DNA from: an uncultured Pelagibacteraceae bacterium
GTDB lineage: Bacteria > Pseudomonadota > Alphaproteobacteria > Pelagibacterales > Pelagibacteraceae
Assembly (NCBI GenBank): GCA_902588255.1
Contig: CACIOK010000010.1
Location: 1 to 33,486 of the forward strand
Direction: 5' to 3'
DNA: 33,486 nt
Part shown: piece after piece, positions 16,437-28,196 of the stretch
Layout: each line of letters begins with the position of its first letter
How positions within the stretch are numbered: position 1 is the stretch's first letter
Notes under the pieces: model-generated
The model's input: the letters and a program-made list of their open reading frames with translations, nothing else
The model's database searches: none
Told to the model about the DNA's origin: nothing
Translations under genes and position numbers: made by a program

Positions 16437-16997
16437 TTACAATGATTTAAAACTGATAATTTTATCTGGATCTTCTACAGAACCATTTTTATTTTCATCA
16501 CCTCTTTTTATTTTATCTACAAATTCCATTCCCTCAATTACCTTTCCAAATACAGTATACTGTCTATCCAAAAAGGGTGCGGCTTTAAAACAGATAAAAA
16601 ATTGACTGTTTGCACTATTAGGGTCCTGCGATCTAGCCATGGATAGTGTACCTCTATCATGTGGAAGATTATTAAATTCTTGTTTTAAATCAGGAAGATT
16701 TGAACCTCCCATTCCAGCTCTATTTAAATCAAAATCACTTGATGAAGAGTTTCCAAATTTAACATCTCCTGTTTGAGCCATAAATCCATCAATCACTCTA
16801 TGAAAAACTACATTATCATAATCTCCATTGTTTGCTAATTTTTTAATTCTTTCGACATGATTTGGAGCTACATCAGGGAATAATTTTATTTTTACATCTC
16901 CATCTTTTAGTTTAATTATCATAATATTTTCTTCTCCTATTGAATTGTTAATTGTTAATATAAGTAAAATTATTACTCTTACAAAAATCTTATTCAT
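16437..16997 (-). CDS. Peptidyl-prolyl cis-trans isomerase, cyclophilin type, exported
   Basis: Cyclophilin-fold isomerase that speeds proline isomerisation during folding. Residues 1-21 are a signal peptide (FVRVIILLILTI ... SIG), so the enzyme probably works in the periplasm. Cyclophilin core motifs are visible: VVFHRVIDGFMAQTGD (active-site FHR), NSANSQFFI and LDRQYTVFGKVIEG. 186 residues, normal for the single-domain PpiA type. The start overlaps the coaD stop by 8 nt (ATGAATAA), and tgt follows after 7 nt. Many Alphaproteobacteria have two ppi genes here (one exported, one cytoplasmic); only the exported one is present. Confidence 0.94.
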   Translation of the reverse strand: MNKIFVRVIILLILTINNSIGEENIMIIKLKDGDVKIKLFPDVAPNHVERIKKLANNGDYDNVVFHRVIDGFMAQTGDVKFGNSSSSDFDLNRAGMGGSNLPDLKQEFNNLPHDRGTLSMARSQDPNSANSQFFICFKAAPFLDRQYTVFGKVIEGMEFVDKIKRGDENKNGSVEDPDKIISFKSL

Positions 16998-17484
16998 ATT
17001 TAAGCTTTAAAGCTTTTATGGTGCTTTTGGTAGTAAATTTTTTAATATCTCCACCCAAAGATATAATTTCTTTTACAAAATTTGATGAAATAATTTGATT
17101 TTCTACATTTGACATTAAAAAAATTGTTTCAATATTACTGTTCAATTTCCTATTCATTCCAGCTAACTGAAACTCATATTCAAAATCTGAAACTGCTCTT
17201 AAACCTCTTAGAATAATATTTGATTTATATTTTTTACAAAGATTAGTGGTTAAGGCGTTAAATTTTACAACTTTAATTTTATTTTTGTTTAATTTTAAAT
17301 CTTTATATAAAGCCTTTTTAACAATTTCAATTCTTTCATCTGAGTCAAAAAGATAATTTTTATTATTAATATCTGATATAGCTACTATAACTGTGTCAAC
17401 AATTTTTAGAGCTTTTTTAATGACATCTATGTGTCCATATGTTATTGGATCAAAAGTACCAGGATAAATTGCATTATTTTTCAT
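16990..17484 (-). CDS. coaD: Phosphopantetheine adenylyltransferase
   Basis: Fourth step of coenzyme A synthesis: joins AMP from ATP to 4'-phosphopantetheine to give dephospho-CoA. The nucleotidyltransferase motif is GTFDPITYGHID with T15-Y-G-H18 (T/HxGH). LRGLRAVSDFEYEFQLAGMN and the ISSNFVKEI segment (usual ISSxxVKE) complete the signature. 164 residues, standard length. The ATG overlaps the gyrA stop by one base (TAATG), and the end overlaps ppi by 8 nt. Confidence 0.96.
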   Translation of the reverse strand: MKNNAIYPGTFDPITYGHIDVIKKALKIVDTVIVAISDINNKNYLFDSDERIEIVKKALYKDLKLNKNKIKVVKFNALTTNLCKKYKSNIILRGLRAVSDFEYEFQLAGMNRKLNSNIETIFLMSNVENQIISSNFVKEIISLGGDIKKFTTKSTIKALKLKYE

Positions 17485-20063
17485 TACAACAAGTTATCAT
17501 CAATTTTTGTTGCTGAAACAACTTTTTCATCACCAGATAATTTTATTATTCTTACACCTTGAGTATTTCTTCCTGCAGTTCTAATTTCCTTAACTGCTAC
17601 CCTTATTACTCTACCTTTATTTGTAGATATTAATATTTCATCTCCATCATTAACTGGAAATGAGGAGGAAACGTTACCATTTCTTTCTGAATTGACAATT
17701 CCAATAATTCCTTTGCCACCTCTATTAGTTACTCTAAAATCATAGTGTGAGGTTCTTTTTCCAAATCCATTTTTTGTTATTGATAGAATAAATTTTTCTT
17801 TTGCTTTTATTTCAGATTTGTCATCTTTATTTAATTTTCCATTCTTTTTATTAGTATCTTGATCAATTATCGATAATGAAACTATGGAATCATCATTTGA
17901 TAAATTGATACCTTTAATGCCCTTTGATGATCTTCCTTTAAAAATCCTTAATTTTTTTGAATCAAATCTTATACATTTGCCATTTTTTGTGCTTAAAATG
18001 ATATCTTGATCATCTCTACATATTTTGACACCAACTATTGTATCGTTCGAATCTAATTTCATGGCAATTTTACCAGAAGCATTAATGGATGAAAAATCCT
18101 CTAAATAATTTTTTCTAACTTTTCCTTTGGCTGTAGCAAAGACAATACAAAGATTTTTCCACTCAGACTCATTGTCTGGAAATGGCATAATCGAACTTAT
18201 CGATTGATGATTTTTTAATGGTAAAATGTTAAATAAAGACTTGCCTTTTGAGGAAGTTGATCCCTCCGGAATTTTCCAAGCTTTTATTTTATAAACAAGT
18301 CCTTGAGTAGAAAAAAATAACACAGGTGTATGAGTGTTCACTGATAAAGTTTGAACAACAGAGTCTTCATCTCTGGTTTTAATTCCCGACTTCCCTTTAC
18401 CACCTCTTTTTTGTTGTTTTACACTACTTAAAGCACCTCTCTTTATATAGCCCTGTAAAGTAACAGTTATAATAACTGATTCTTTTTGAATAGTTTCTTC
18501 AATATCATAGTTTAACACTGCATCAATTATTTGAGTTCTTCTCGGAACAGAAAATTTTTCTTTAATACTTTTTAATTCGTCACTTATTACTCTTTGTAAT
18601 TCTTTTTTTGAACTTATAATTTTTTTATATTGAGTAATTAATTCAGAAAGTTTTTTAATTTCAATTTCAATTTCATTAATTCCTAGAGCTGTAAGTTTTT
18701 GAAGTCTTAATTCTAAAATTGATGTTACCTGGGGTTCGGTTAATGAATAAGTATTTTTTGATTTTTTTTCTTGAACTAAATTAATTAATTTAAGTGATTT
18801 ATTAATTTTCCAATTTGAATCTAATAACTTTTTTTTTGCCTCATCAGGGTTTTTGGAAGTTCTAATTATTTTTATCACTTTATCTAAATTTTCAACACTA
18901 ACGGATAAACCAATTAATATATGCGCACGATCTTCAGCTTTTTTTAAATCATATTTAGTTTTTTTTATTACAACATCTTCTCTAAATTTTAAAAAACTTT
19001 CTAAAAATTCTTTTAAATTACATGTTTTTGGTTTGTTATCTACAATTGCTAAAGTATTAAATCCAAAAGAGCTTTCAATTGAAGTGAATTTAAATAATTG
19101 TCTTTTAACAGTTTCTGGTTCAGTGTTAGATCTTAAATCAATTGCAACTCTAATTCCTTCTCTATTCGACTCGTCACGTATATCTCTTATCCCTTCAATT
19201 TTTTTTTCTCGTACAAGTTCAGCAATCCTCTCATTGAGTGATGATTTGTTTACCTGGTAAGGTACCGAAGAAATTACAAGTCTTTCTCTACCATTTTTTA
19301 ATTGTTCAATTTTAATTTCACCTCTAATCTTAAAAGAACCCCTGCCAGTTTTATAACCTTCCTTAATTATATTTTTTCCAATTATTATGCCGCCGGTTGG
19401 AAAATCAGGTCCTGGTATATGTTTCATTAATTCACCCAGTTTTATATCTTTGTTTCCTATAAGAGCTAAAGTACCATCTATTACCTCTCCCAAGTTATGT
19501 GGTGGTATACTTGTAGCCATACCTACGGCAATACCTCCTGCACCATTAACTAAAAGGTTTGGAAATTGAGCTGGTAAAACAGAAGGTTCTTTTTCTGTTT
19601 CATCGTAATTACTTTTAAAATCTATTGTTTCTTTATCAATATCATCAATTAAAAATTGTGATACTTTAGAAAGTCTTGTTTCTGTATATCTCATAGCAGC
19701 AGCGGGGTCTCCGTCTATGGAACCAAAATTACCTTGTCCATCAACCAATGGTAAACTCATAGAAAAATCTTGAACCATTCTAACTAATGCATCGTAAACC
19801 GATTGATCACCATGTGGATGGTATTTACCAATAACATCTCCTATTATTCTTGCGGACTTTCTAAATTGTTTTGACCAATCATAACCTCCTTTATGCATTG
19901 CATATAAAATTCTTCTATGAACTGGTTTTAAACCATCTCTTATATCTGGAAGCGCTCTGCTGATAATTACACTCATTGCATATGACAAATAAGACGAACT
20001 CATTTCGTCATGCATAGATATTAATTTAATTTTCTTATCTTTAATTATTTCGTTTTCTTGCAT
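17484..20063 (-). CDS. gyrA: DNA gyrase subunit A
   Basis: Breakage-reunion subunit of gyrase, which introduces negative supercoils. The active-site tyrosine is Y126 in AAAMRYTE. The quinolone region reads [15 protein letters not shown]: the residue matching E. coli S83 is Q87, while the aspartate matching D87 is kept (D91). The coiled-coil and tower region precede the C-terminal beta-pinwheel, whose GyrA box is [11 protein letters not shown], the feature that separates GyrA from ParC. 859 residues. ssb ends 5 nt upstream and coaD overlaps downstream, so it sits inside the ssb-gyrA-coaD-ppi-tgt operon. Confidence 0.97.
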   Translation of the reverse strand: MQENEIIKDKKIKLISMHDEMSSSYLSYAMSVIISRALPDIRDGLKPVHRRILYAMHKGGYDWSKQFRKSARIIGDVIGKYHPHGDQSVYDALVRMVQDFSMSLPLVDGQGNFGSIDGDPAAAMRYTETRLSKVSQFLIDDIDKETIDFKSNYDETEKEPSVLPAQFPNLLVNGAGGIAVGMATSIPPHNLGEVIDGTLALIGNKDIKLGELMKHIPGPDFPTGGIIIGKNIIKEGYKTGRGSFKIRGEIKIEQLKNGRERLVISSVPYQVNKSSLNERIAELVREKKIEGIRDIRDESNREGIRVAIDLRSNTEPETVKRQLFKFTSIESSFGFNTLAIVDNKPKTCNLKEFLESFLKFREDVVIKKTKYDLKKAEDRAHILIGLSVSVENLDKVIKIIRTSKNPDEAKKKLLDSNWKINKSLKLINLVQEKKSKNTYSLTEPQVTSILELRLQKLTALGINEIEIEIKKLSELITQYKKIISSKKELQRVISDELKSIKEKFSVPRRTQIIDAVLNYDIEETIQKESVIITVTLQGYIKRGALSSVKQQKRGGKGKSGIKTRDEDSVVQTLSVNTHTPVLFFSTQGLVYKIKAWKIPEGSTSSKGKSLFNILPLKNHQSISSIMPFPDNESEWKNLCIVFATAKGKVRKNYLEDFSSINASGKIAMKLDSNDTIVGVKICRDDQDIILSTKNGKCIRFDSKKLRIFKGRSSKGIKGINLSNDDSIVSLSIIDQDTNKKNGKLNKDDKSEIKAKEKFILSITKNGFGKRTSHYDFRVTNRGGKGIIGIVNSERNGNVSSSFPVNDGDEILISTNKGRVIRVAVKEIRTAGRNTQGVRIIKLSGDEKVVSATKIDDNLL

Positions 20064-20068
20064 AAGAA

Positions 20069-20527
20069 CTAAAAAGGAATATCATCATCTAAGTCATTAG
20101 ATGATTGGGGTATTTCTTCAATACTCTTTGGTGCATTAGATGATTTATCGTTTTGAATAGATGATCCTGAAGTACCACCACCAAGCATTGTGAGAGATGA
20201 ATTGTATCCCTGAATAATAATTTCTGTTGAATACTTATCTTGACCTGATTGTTCATCTTTCCATTTTCTTGTTGATAGCTGTCCCTCTACATAAATTTGA
20301 GCACCTTTTTTAAGATATTGCTGGACTACATTTACCAATCCTTCATTAAATACAACTATACGGTGCCATTCAGTTTTTTCTTTTTTTTCACCTGTATTTT
20401 TGTCTTTCCAAGATTGACTAGTTGCTAAACTTAAACGAGCCACACTTTTACCGTTAACCATTTGCTTAATTTCAGGGTCTGCGCCTAAACGACCAATTAA
20501 TAATACTTTATTTAAACTTCCAGCCAT
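20069..20527 (-). CDS. ssb: Single-stranded DNA-binding protein
   Basis: SSB protects single-stranded DNA and recruits repair and replication partners. The OB-fold spans about residues 4-110 ([48 protein letters not shown]). A short flexible linker rich in Ser, Gly and Asn leads to the conserved acidic tip DLDDDIPF, which binds partner proteins. 152 residues. It heads the minus-strand operon with gyrA and is divergent from uvrA across 90 nt, the same pairing as in E. coli. Confidence 0.97.
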   Translation of the reverse strand: MAGSLNKVLLIGRLGADPEIKQMVNGKSVARLSLATSQSWKDKNTGEKKEKTEWHRIVVFNEGLVNVVQQYLKKGAQIYVEGQLSTRKWKDEQSGQDKYSTEIIIQGYNSSLTMLGGGTSGSSIQNDKSSNAPKSIEEIPQSSNDLDDDIPF

Positions 20528-20560
20528 AATATTTTATATTTTTATAATTAATGATTTTAA

Positions 20561-20590
20561 ATTATATCATAAATTTATTCTCATTATTAA
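20561..20590 (-). promoter_or_regulatory. Possible ssb-gyrA operon promoter
   Basis: In the 90-nt ssb/uvrA gap the minus strand has a perfect TATAAT (20566-20561) 33 nt before the ssb ATG, with a weak TTAATA (20590-20585) 18 nt upstream of it. No GTTC-N7-GTTC or CTG-N10-CAG LexA-type operator is visible anywhere in the gap. AT-richness makes this a tentative call. Confidence 0.3.
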
Positions 20591-20617
20591 TTTTATTAAA
20601 TTAAAGCAACAAAAAAT

Positions 20618-23494
<2,877 letters not shown>

Positions 23495-23524
23495 ATTTTA
23501 TGAAGGTTAGTGTATAGTTAATTT

Positions 23525-24127
23525 ATGGGAAATCTTTTATCATCGTTACCTAAAACAATTCATGCGTCTTTGGGTTTGGCGGTACTTCTTTTTTTAGGTT
23601 TGTTTTTCGGTAATGAAGGTTTTGAATTTGATAGATATTTTTGGAGTTGGTTATTTAGATTTATTCACGTAGTTGTAGCAATAATGTGGATTGGATTACT
23701 TTGGTACTTTAATTTTGTTCAAATACCAAATATGCCTAAAATACCTGATGATCAAAAACCTGCTATAGGTAAAGTAATTGCACCTGCAGCTCTATTTTAT
23801 TTTAGATGGGCAGCTTTTTTAACTGTTATATCTGGTTTAATACTAGGACATTTAAATGGTTATCTTCATGATGCAATGACTTTTGGTATTACATCAGGTG
23901 GTGGAAAAAATACTGCTATAGGTATAGGGATGTGGCTTGGACTAATAATGGCATTTAATGTGTGGTTTGTTATTTGGCCCAATCAAAAAAGAGCTTTAGG
24001 AATGGTTGAATGTGAACCAGATAAAAAAGCAAAATCAGCTAGGACTGCAATGCTATTCTCTAGAACCAATACTCTGCTTTCTCTACCAATGCTATTAACA
24101 ATGGTAGCAGCTCAAAACCTTTATTAG
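23525..24127 (+). CDS. PuuD-like (urate oxidase N-terminal domain) membrane protein without cytochrome domain
   Basis: A 200-residue membrane protein with about five helices. It resembles the N-terminal membrane domain of PuuD urate hydroxylase: FRFIHVVVAIMWIGLLWYFNFVQIP (shown in parts: H48, W55, and the NFVQIP end of the second helix), ALFYFRWAAFLTVISG, a central GLIMAFNVWFVIWPNQK and a final RTNTLLSLPML. H48 is a candidate haem ligand. PuuD enzymes end in a cytochrome c domain with CxxCH; it is missing here, so urate oxidation cannot be assumed, and a haem-binding or electron-transfer role is only possible. It follows uvrA by 30 nt, and its stop overlaps the convergent secF by 4 nt. Confidence 0.6.
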   Translation: MGNLLSSLPKTIHASLGLAVLLFLGLFFGNEGFEFDRYFWSWLFRFIHVVVAIMWIGLLWYFNFVQIPNMPKIPDDQKPAIGKVIAPAALFYFRWAAFLTVISGLILGHLNGYLHDAMTFGITSGGGKNTAIGIGMWLGLIMAFNVWFVIWPNQKRALGMVECEPDKKAKSARTAMLFSRTNTLLSLPMLLTMVAAQNLY

Positions 24128-25023
24128 TCTTTATCTTCTTTTAAAATAGTTTTTGGTGAAACGTTAAGAAATACAAGTATTGGATTTGCTATATATATTG
24201 AAGAATAAGTTCCAAAAAAAACTCCTAGTATCATTGCTAATGAAAAACCTTTTAATATCTCACCACCAAAGAAAAAAATTGAGAATAATGCAAGAAGTGT
24301 TGTTGTAGATGTAATAATAGTTCTAGATAAAGTTTCATTGATTGAAATGTTGGTAAGATCAAATATTTTTACATCAGAATATTTTTTAAGATTTTCTCTA
24401 ACTCTATCAAAAATTACAACGGTATCATTCATAGAATAACCAACTATAGTTAAAACAGCTGCAACTATAGATAAATTTATTTCTAAACTAAATAGAGAAA
24501 ATATACCAAGTGTAATAATTACATCATGAAATAAAGCAGCTATAGCTCCAAGGCTAAATTGCCATTCAAAACGTATCCAAATATAAAATAACATTGCTGC
24601 AAGTGAAAGACAAATTGCAATAATACCTGATCTTAATAGTTCTGAACTCACTTTGGGACCTACATTCTCTACTCTTCTAAATTCAAAAGTATTTCCCAAT
24701 GAGGAACTGAGTTTATCTTTAATTTCATTAATAAAATTTGGGTTATTGAAATCTTTTTTTTCAAATTTAATTAAATAATCGTCTTCTTTACCAAATTTTT
24801 TAACAGAAACATCGCCTAAATTAATTTTATTTAAAGAATCTCTAATTCTAGAAATTGTTACAGTTTTATCAATAGATCTAAGTTCAATTAAAGTGCCACC
24901 TTTAAAATCTACACCAAAGTTTAAACCCTTAAATAAAAGTAAAATAATAGATAAAAATATTAGTATTAATGAAATAAAATTAAATAATTTATAAAATCTA
25001 TTAAATGCAAATTTTTTTATCAT
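24124..25023 (-). CDS. secF: Protein translocase subunit SecF
   Basis: Accessory membrane subunit that with SecD uses the proton (or sodium) gradient to complete Sec-dependent export. The N-terminal helix is followed by the periplasmic P1-like domain starting at GVDFKGGTLIELR, then five helices with VGYSMNDTVVIFDRVREN, the SecF signature holding the conserved aspartates. 299 residues, normal length. The ATG follows the secD stop by one base, so the pair is probably translationally coupled. It is the last gene of the large minus-strand run, and its stop overlaps the convergent PuuD-like gene. Confidence 0.97.
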   Translation of the reverse strand: MIKKFAFNRFYKLFNFISLILIFLSIILLLFKGLNFGVDFKGGTLIELRSIDKTVTISRIRDSLNKINLGDVSVKKFGKEDDYLIKFEKKDFNNPNFINEIKDKLSSSLGNTFEFRRVENVGPKVSSELLRSGIIAICLSLAAMLFYIWIRFEWQFSLGAIAALFHDVIITLGIFSLFSLEINLSIVAAVLTIVGYSMNDTVVIFDRVRENLKKYSDVKIFDLTNISINETLSRTIITSTTTLLALFSIFFFGGEILKGFSLAMILGVFFGTYSSIYIANPILVFLNVSPKTILKEDKD

Positions 25024-25024
25024 A

Positions 25025-26584
25025 TTAAATAATGCTTTCTTTATTCTTATTTTTCATGACATATGTAGAAGTCAAAAGTCTTGCTATAAAATAAACTGAA
25101 AATAAAGTGGTGAATATTCCAACACCGAGAGTTACAGAAAAACCTTTAACCGGTCCTGATCCCATAAAAAAAAGTATAATAGCTGCTATTAAAGTTGTGA
25201 TATTAGCATCAATTACAGCAGTTTTTGATTTTTCGTAACCACTATCAAATGCAATTAGGTTATTTTTTTCACCTACTATTTCCTCTTTAATTCTTTCAAA
25301 AATTAAAACATTTGCGTCAACAGCCATCCCTACTGTTAGAATTATTCCAGCAATACCAGGCAATGTTAACGTCGCTTCAAACAACGTTAAAATACCAACT
25401 AAAAGAAATAAATTTAAAATTAAAGTAATGTTAGCTATCAGACCGAAAACTTTATATTTTACAATCATAAAAATAATTACTAAGAAAAAACCAATTGCTA
25501 ACGCAATAATACCTGCATTAATTGAATCTTGTCCTAAATCTGGTCCAACAGTTCTTTCTTCAATAATTTTTAGAGGAGCTGGTAGAGCCCCAGATCTTAA
25601 TAGAAGTGCGAGATCAGTAGCAGACTGGAAAGTAAAATCTCCACTTATTTGACCAGATCCACTCACGATCGCATCTCTAATAACAGGTGCACTGATAACT
25701 TTACCATCCAACACTATAGCTAATCTCTTGCCTATACCAGTGGATGTAGCTTTTCCAAATCTCTTCGCTCCTACTCTATCAAGAGTAAAATTTACAACTG
25801 TCTCGCTGGATTGAGAGTCTACGGATGGATTAGCATCAATTAAATTTTCTCCGCTTAGTATAATTCTTTTACTAACAATTGCTTCCTCTGAACCATCCTC
25901 AAAAACTAATTTTTCTGAACCAAAAGTTTCTTCGGTACCTTGTATAATAAATCTGAAGGTCAAGTTTGCAGTTTTACCTAATAAGTTTTTAACTCTTGAA
26001 GGATCATCTAAACCAGGTAGCTCTACTACAATTCTATCATTTCCTCTTTTTAAGATGTTTGGTTCATTTGTTCCAACTTCATCTACCCTTCTTCTTATCG
26101 TTTCTAAGGCTTGACTTTGAGAGCCATCTTTTAATTCTACTAAACCGTATTTTGAAAAATTTAACTTAAATAAATTATTTTCTACATTGAAATCGAATTC
26201 ATGAGATTTAAATTTTGGATAATAAGTATTGATTGTATTATTTTCTTTATCCTCTAAAGCTTCTTGAATTAATGATATTTGATCATCTTTTGCCTCAAAA
26301 ACTAAAAATTTATCTTCAATAATTTTGAAATTTCTAAGATTTATTTTTTTTTCTTTAAAAAATTTTTTTAATATAGGTATTGTGTTTTGAAGTTTTTGAG
26401 TAATAACTGGAGAGTTATCAATTTCTAAAAGTAAATATGAACCGCCTTGAAGATCAAGACCTAGGTTAATTTTTTTACTGAAAAATAAATCATCAGATTT
26501 AATAAAATTAGAAAGAAATATATATACGAATGTTAAAGTAAAAATTGTTATTAGAAAAATTCTAATTTTAGAAAAATATAACAC
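25025..26584 (-). CDS. secD: Protein translocase subunit SecD
   Basis: Six-helix RND-like partner of SecF. An N-terminal helix (LITIFTLTFVYIF) leads to the large periplasmic domain beginning NLGLDLQGGSYLLLEID; RRRVDEVGTNEP and VVELPGLDDPSRVK are further signatures. The membrane part includes TLPGIAGIILTVGMAVDANVLI split over the fourth helix region and ends FERIKEE, the SecD proton-pathway segment. 519 residues. The start is GTG at 26584; no nearby in-frame ATG gives a better N-terminus. yajC ends 12 nt upstream. Confidence 0.97.
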   Translation of the reverse strand: MLYFSKIRIFLITIFTLTFVYIFLSNFIKSDDLFFSKKINLGLDLQGGSYLLLEIDNSPVITQKLQNTIPILKKFFKEKKINLRNFKIIEDKFLVFEAKDDQISLIQEALEDKENNTINTYYPKFKSHEFDFNVENNLFKLNFSKYGLVELKDGSQSQALETIRRRVDEVGTNEPNILKRGNDRIVVELPGLDDPSRVKNLLGKTANLTFRFIIQGTEETFGSEKLVFEDGSEEAIVSKRIILSGENLIDANPSVDSQSSETVVNFTLDRVGAKRFGKATSTGIGKRLAIVLDGKVISAPVIRDAIVSGSGQISGDFTFQSATDLALLLRSGALPAPLKIIEERTVGPDLGQDSINAGIIALAIGFFLVIIFMIVKYKVFGLIANITLILNLFLLVGILTLFEATLTLPGIAGIILTVGMAVDANVLIFERIKEEIVGEKNNLIAFDSGYEKSKTAVIDANITTLIAAIILFFMGSGPVKGFSVTLGVGIFTTLFSVYFIARLLTSTYVMKNKNKESII

Positions 26585-26596
26585 TTTATATTGATG

Positions 26597-26884
26597 TTAT
26601 TTTTTTGGTTGTGGAGTATTTAAAAGTCCCTGAATTCCTGTTGATCTTATTACTTCAACTTTAACATCATCAGATATAGATATTTCAGCTCTATCGTTAT
26701 CCATTACTCTTTCTACTGTAGCAATAATTCCACCAGAAGTTATAACTTTGTCACCTCTTTTTAAACTTTCAACCATCAGCTTATGCTCTTTAACTTTTTT
26801 TTGCTGAGGTCTTATTAAAAAGAAATAAAATACCACAAATATAAGAATTAGTGGTATAAATTGACCTATTCCTGAATTTTCCAT
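26597..26884 (-). CDS. yajC: Preprotein translocase accessory protein YajC
   Basis: Small single-helix inner-membrane protein that associates with SecDF. The membrane segment IPLILIFVVFYFFLIRPQQKK is followed by KEHKLMVESLKRGDKVITSGGI, the standard YajC signature, and a short basic/hydrophobic end. 95 residues, typical. It precedes secD by 12 nt. A 52-nt gap separates it from serS upstream, the longest spacer in this operon, and could hold a promoter, but I see no convincing one. Confidence 0.96.
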   Translation of the reverse strand: MENSGIGQFIPLILIFVVFYFFLIRPQQKKVKEHKLMVESLKRGDKVITSGGIIATVERVMDNDRAEISISDDVKVEVIRSTGIQGLLNTPQPKK

Positions 26885-26936
26885 TTAACTCCTTATTTTT
26901 GTTTTTATTTATACTATCTATATTGTTAAAACAACT

Positions 26937-28196
26937 CTATTTCTTTGTTATTTTATCAAGATTATTCATATATGGTTTTAAGACATCTGGAATTTTTATT
27001 GATCCATCTGATTGCTGATAATTTTCTAAAATTGCAATTAAAGTTCTGCCAACAGCTAAGCCACTTCCATTCAAAGTTCCTAAAAAAACAGTTTCATTTT
27101 TTTTATTTTTATATCTTGATTTCATCCTTCTTGCTTGAAAAGAACCACAAGAGGAACAGCTAGATATTTCTCTATATTTATTTTCTGCGGGTAGCCAAAC
27201 TTCAATGTCAAAAGTTTTTTCTGCGCTGAATCCCATATCTCCAGATGATAAAATCATTTTTCTATACGGAAGTTTAAGTAAATCTAAAATTTTAGTTGCA
27301 CAATTAGTCATCCTATCAAGCTCAACAAGACAATTATCAGGTTCAACTATGCTAACTAGCTCAACTTTGTAAAATTGATGTTGTCTGATCATGCCTTTTG
27401 TATCTTTGCCATAACTTCCTGCTTCTTTACGAAAGCAAGGTGTGGAAGCAACTAATCTTAAAGGTAATTCATTTAGTTGAAATATACGATCTTTGACCAT
27501 ATTTGTTAAAATTACTTCTGCGGTTGGAATTAAAAATTTACGATCATTTTTATCATCGAATTTAATTTCGAACTGATCATTTTCAAATTTTGGTAATTGA
27601 CCCGTACCATACATTGTATTTTCAGAAGCAATTAATGGTGGTGAAATTTCTTGATAACCATTTTGATTTGTATGTACATCAATCATAAAGTTTGAGATCG
27701 CTCTCTCAAGTAATGCTAGCTTATCTTTAACGAAAACAAACCTAGAACCAGTAGTTTTCGTAGCTAAATCAAAATCAAGCATGTTCAGGCTCTCACCAAG
27801 CTCGTAGTGTGATTTAGGTTTAAAATCAAATTTAGCTATATTTCCTGATTTTGAGACTTCCAAATTTGAATTTTCATCTTTTCCAACGGGAACATCATCA
27901 TATGGAATATTTGGTAAAGAAGATAAAATATTTTCTAAATTAACTTTTGTCTCTTTTTGTTTATTTTCCAAAACATCAATTTTTTTTGAAATAGATTTGG
28001 ATTTTTCAAATAAATCTTTATTTTTTGATTTTGAAATATCTTTTTTTTCTTTCTCTAAATTTTCTTTTTCTTGAATTAATTTTCTGTTACTTTCATCAAG
28101 TTCTAGTATTTTATTTAAATCTAGATCTAAAAATCTTTTTTTTAAAGAGTCTTTAAATTTACTTGGGTTACTTCTAATATCTTTAATGTTATGCAT
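26937..28196 (-). CDS. serS: Seryl-tRNA synthetase
   Basis: Class II synthetase charging tRNA-Ser. The N-terminal antiparallel coiled-coil arm (about residues 30-100, very rich in Lys and Glu) recognises the long variable arm of tRNA-Ser. The catalytic domain has motif 2 in CFRKEAGSYGKDTKG ... RQHQFYKVE and motif 3 in NGSGLAVGRTLIAILENYQ, with EISSCSSCGSFQARR between. 419 residues. The start overlaps the tatC stop by 8 nt (ATGCATAA). surE and pcm, often found between serS and yajC in Alphaproteobacteria, are absent. Confidence 0.98.
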   Translation of the reverse strand: MHNIKDIRSNPSKFKDSLKKRFLDLDLNKILELDESNRKLIQEKENLEKEKKDISKSKNKDLFEKSKSISKKIDVLENKQKETKVNLENILSSLPNIPYDDVPVGKDENSNLEVSKSGNIAKFDFKPKSHYELGESLNMLDFDLATKTTGSRFVFVKDKLALLERAISNFMIDVHTNQNGYQEISPPLIASENTMYGTGQLPKFENDQFEIKFDDKNDRKFLIPTAEVILTNMVKDRIFQLNELPLRLVASTPCFRKEAGSYGKDTKGMIRQHQFYKVELVSIVEPDNCLVELDRMTNCATKILDLLKLPYRKMILSSGDMGFSAEKTFDIEVWLPAENKYREISSCSSCGSFQARRMKSRYKNKKNETVFLGTLNGSGLAVGRTLIAILENYQQSDGSIKIPDVLKPYMNNLDKITKK

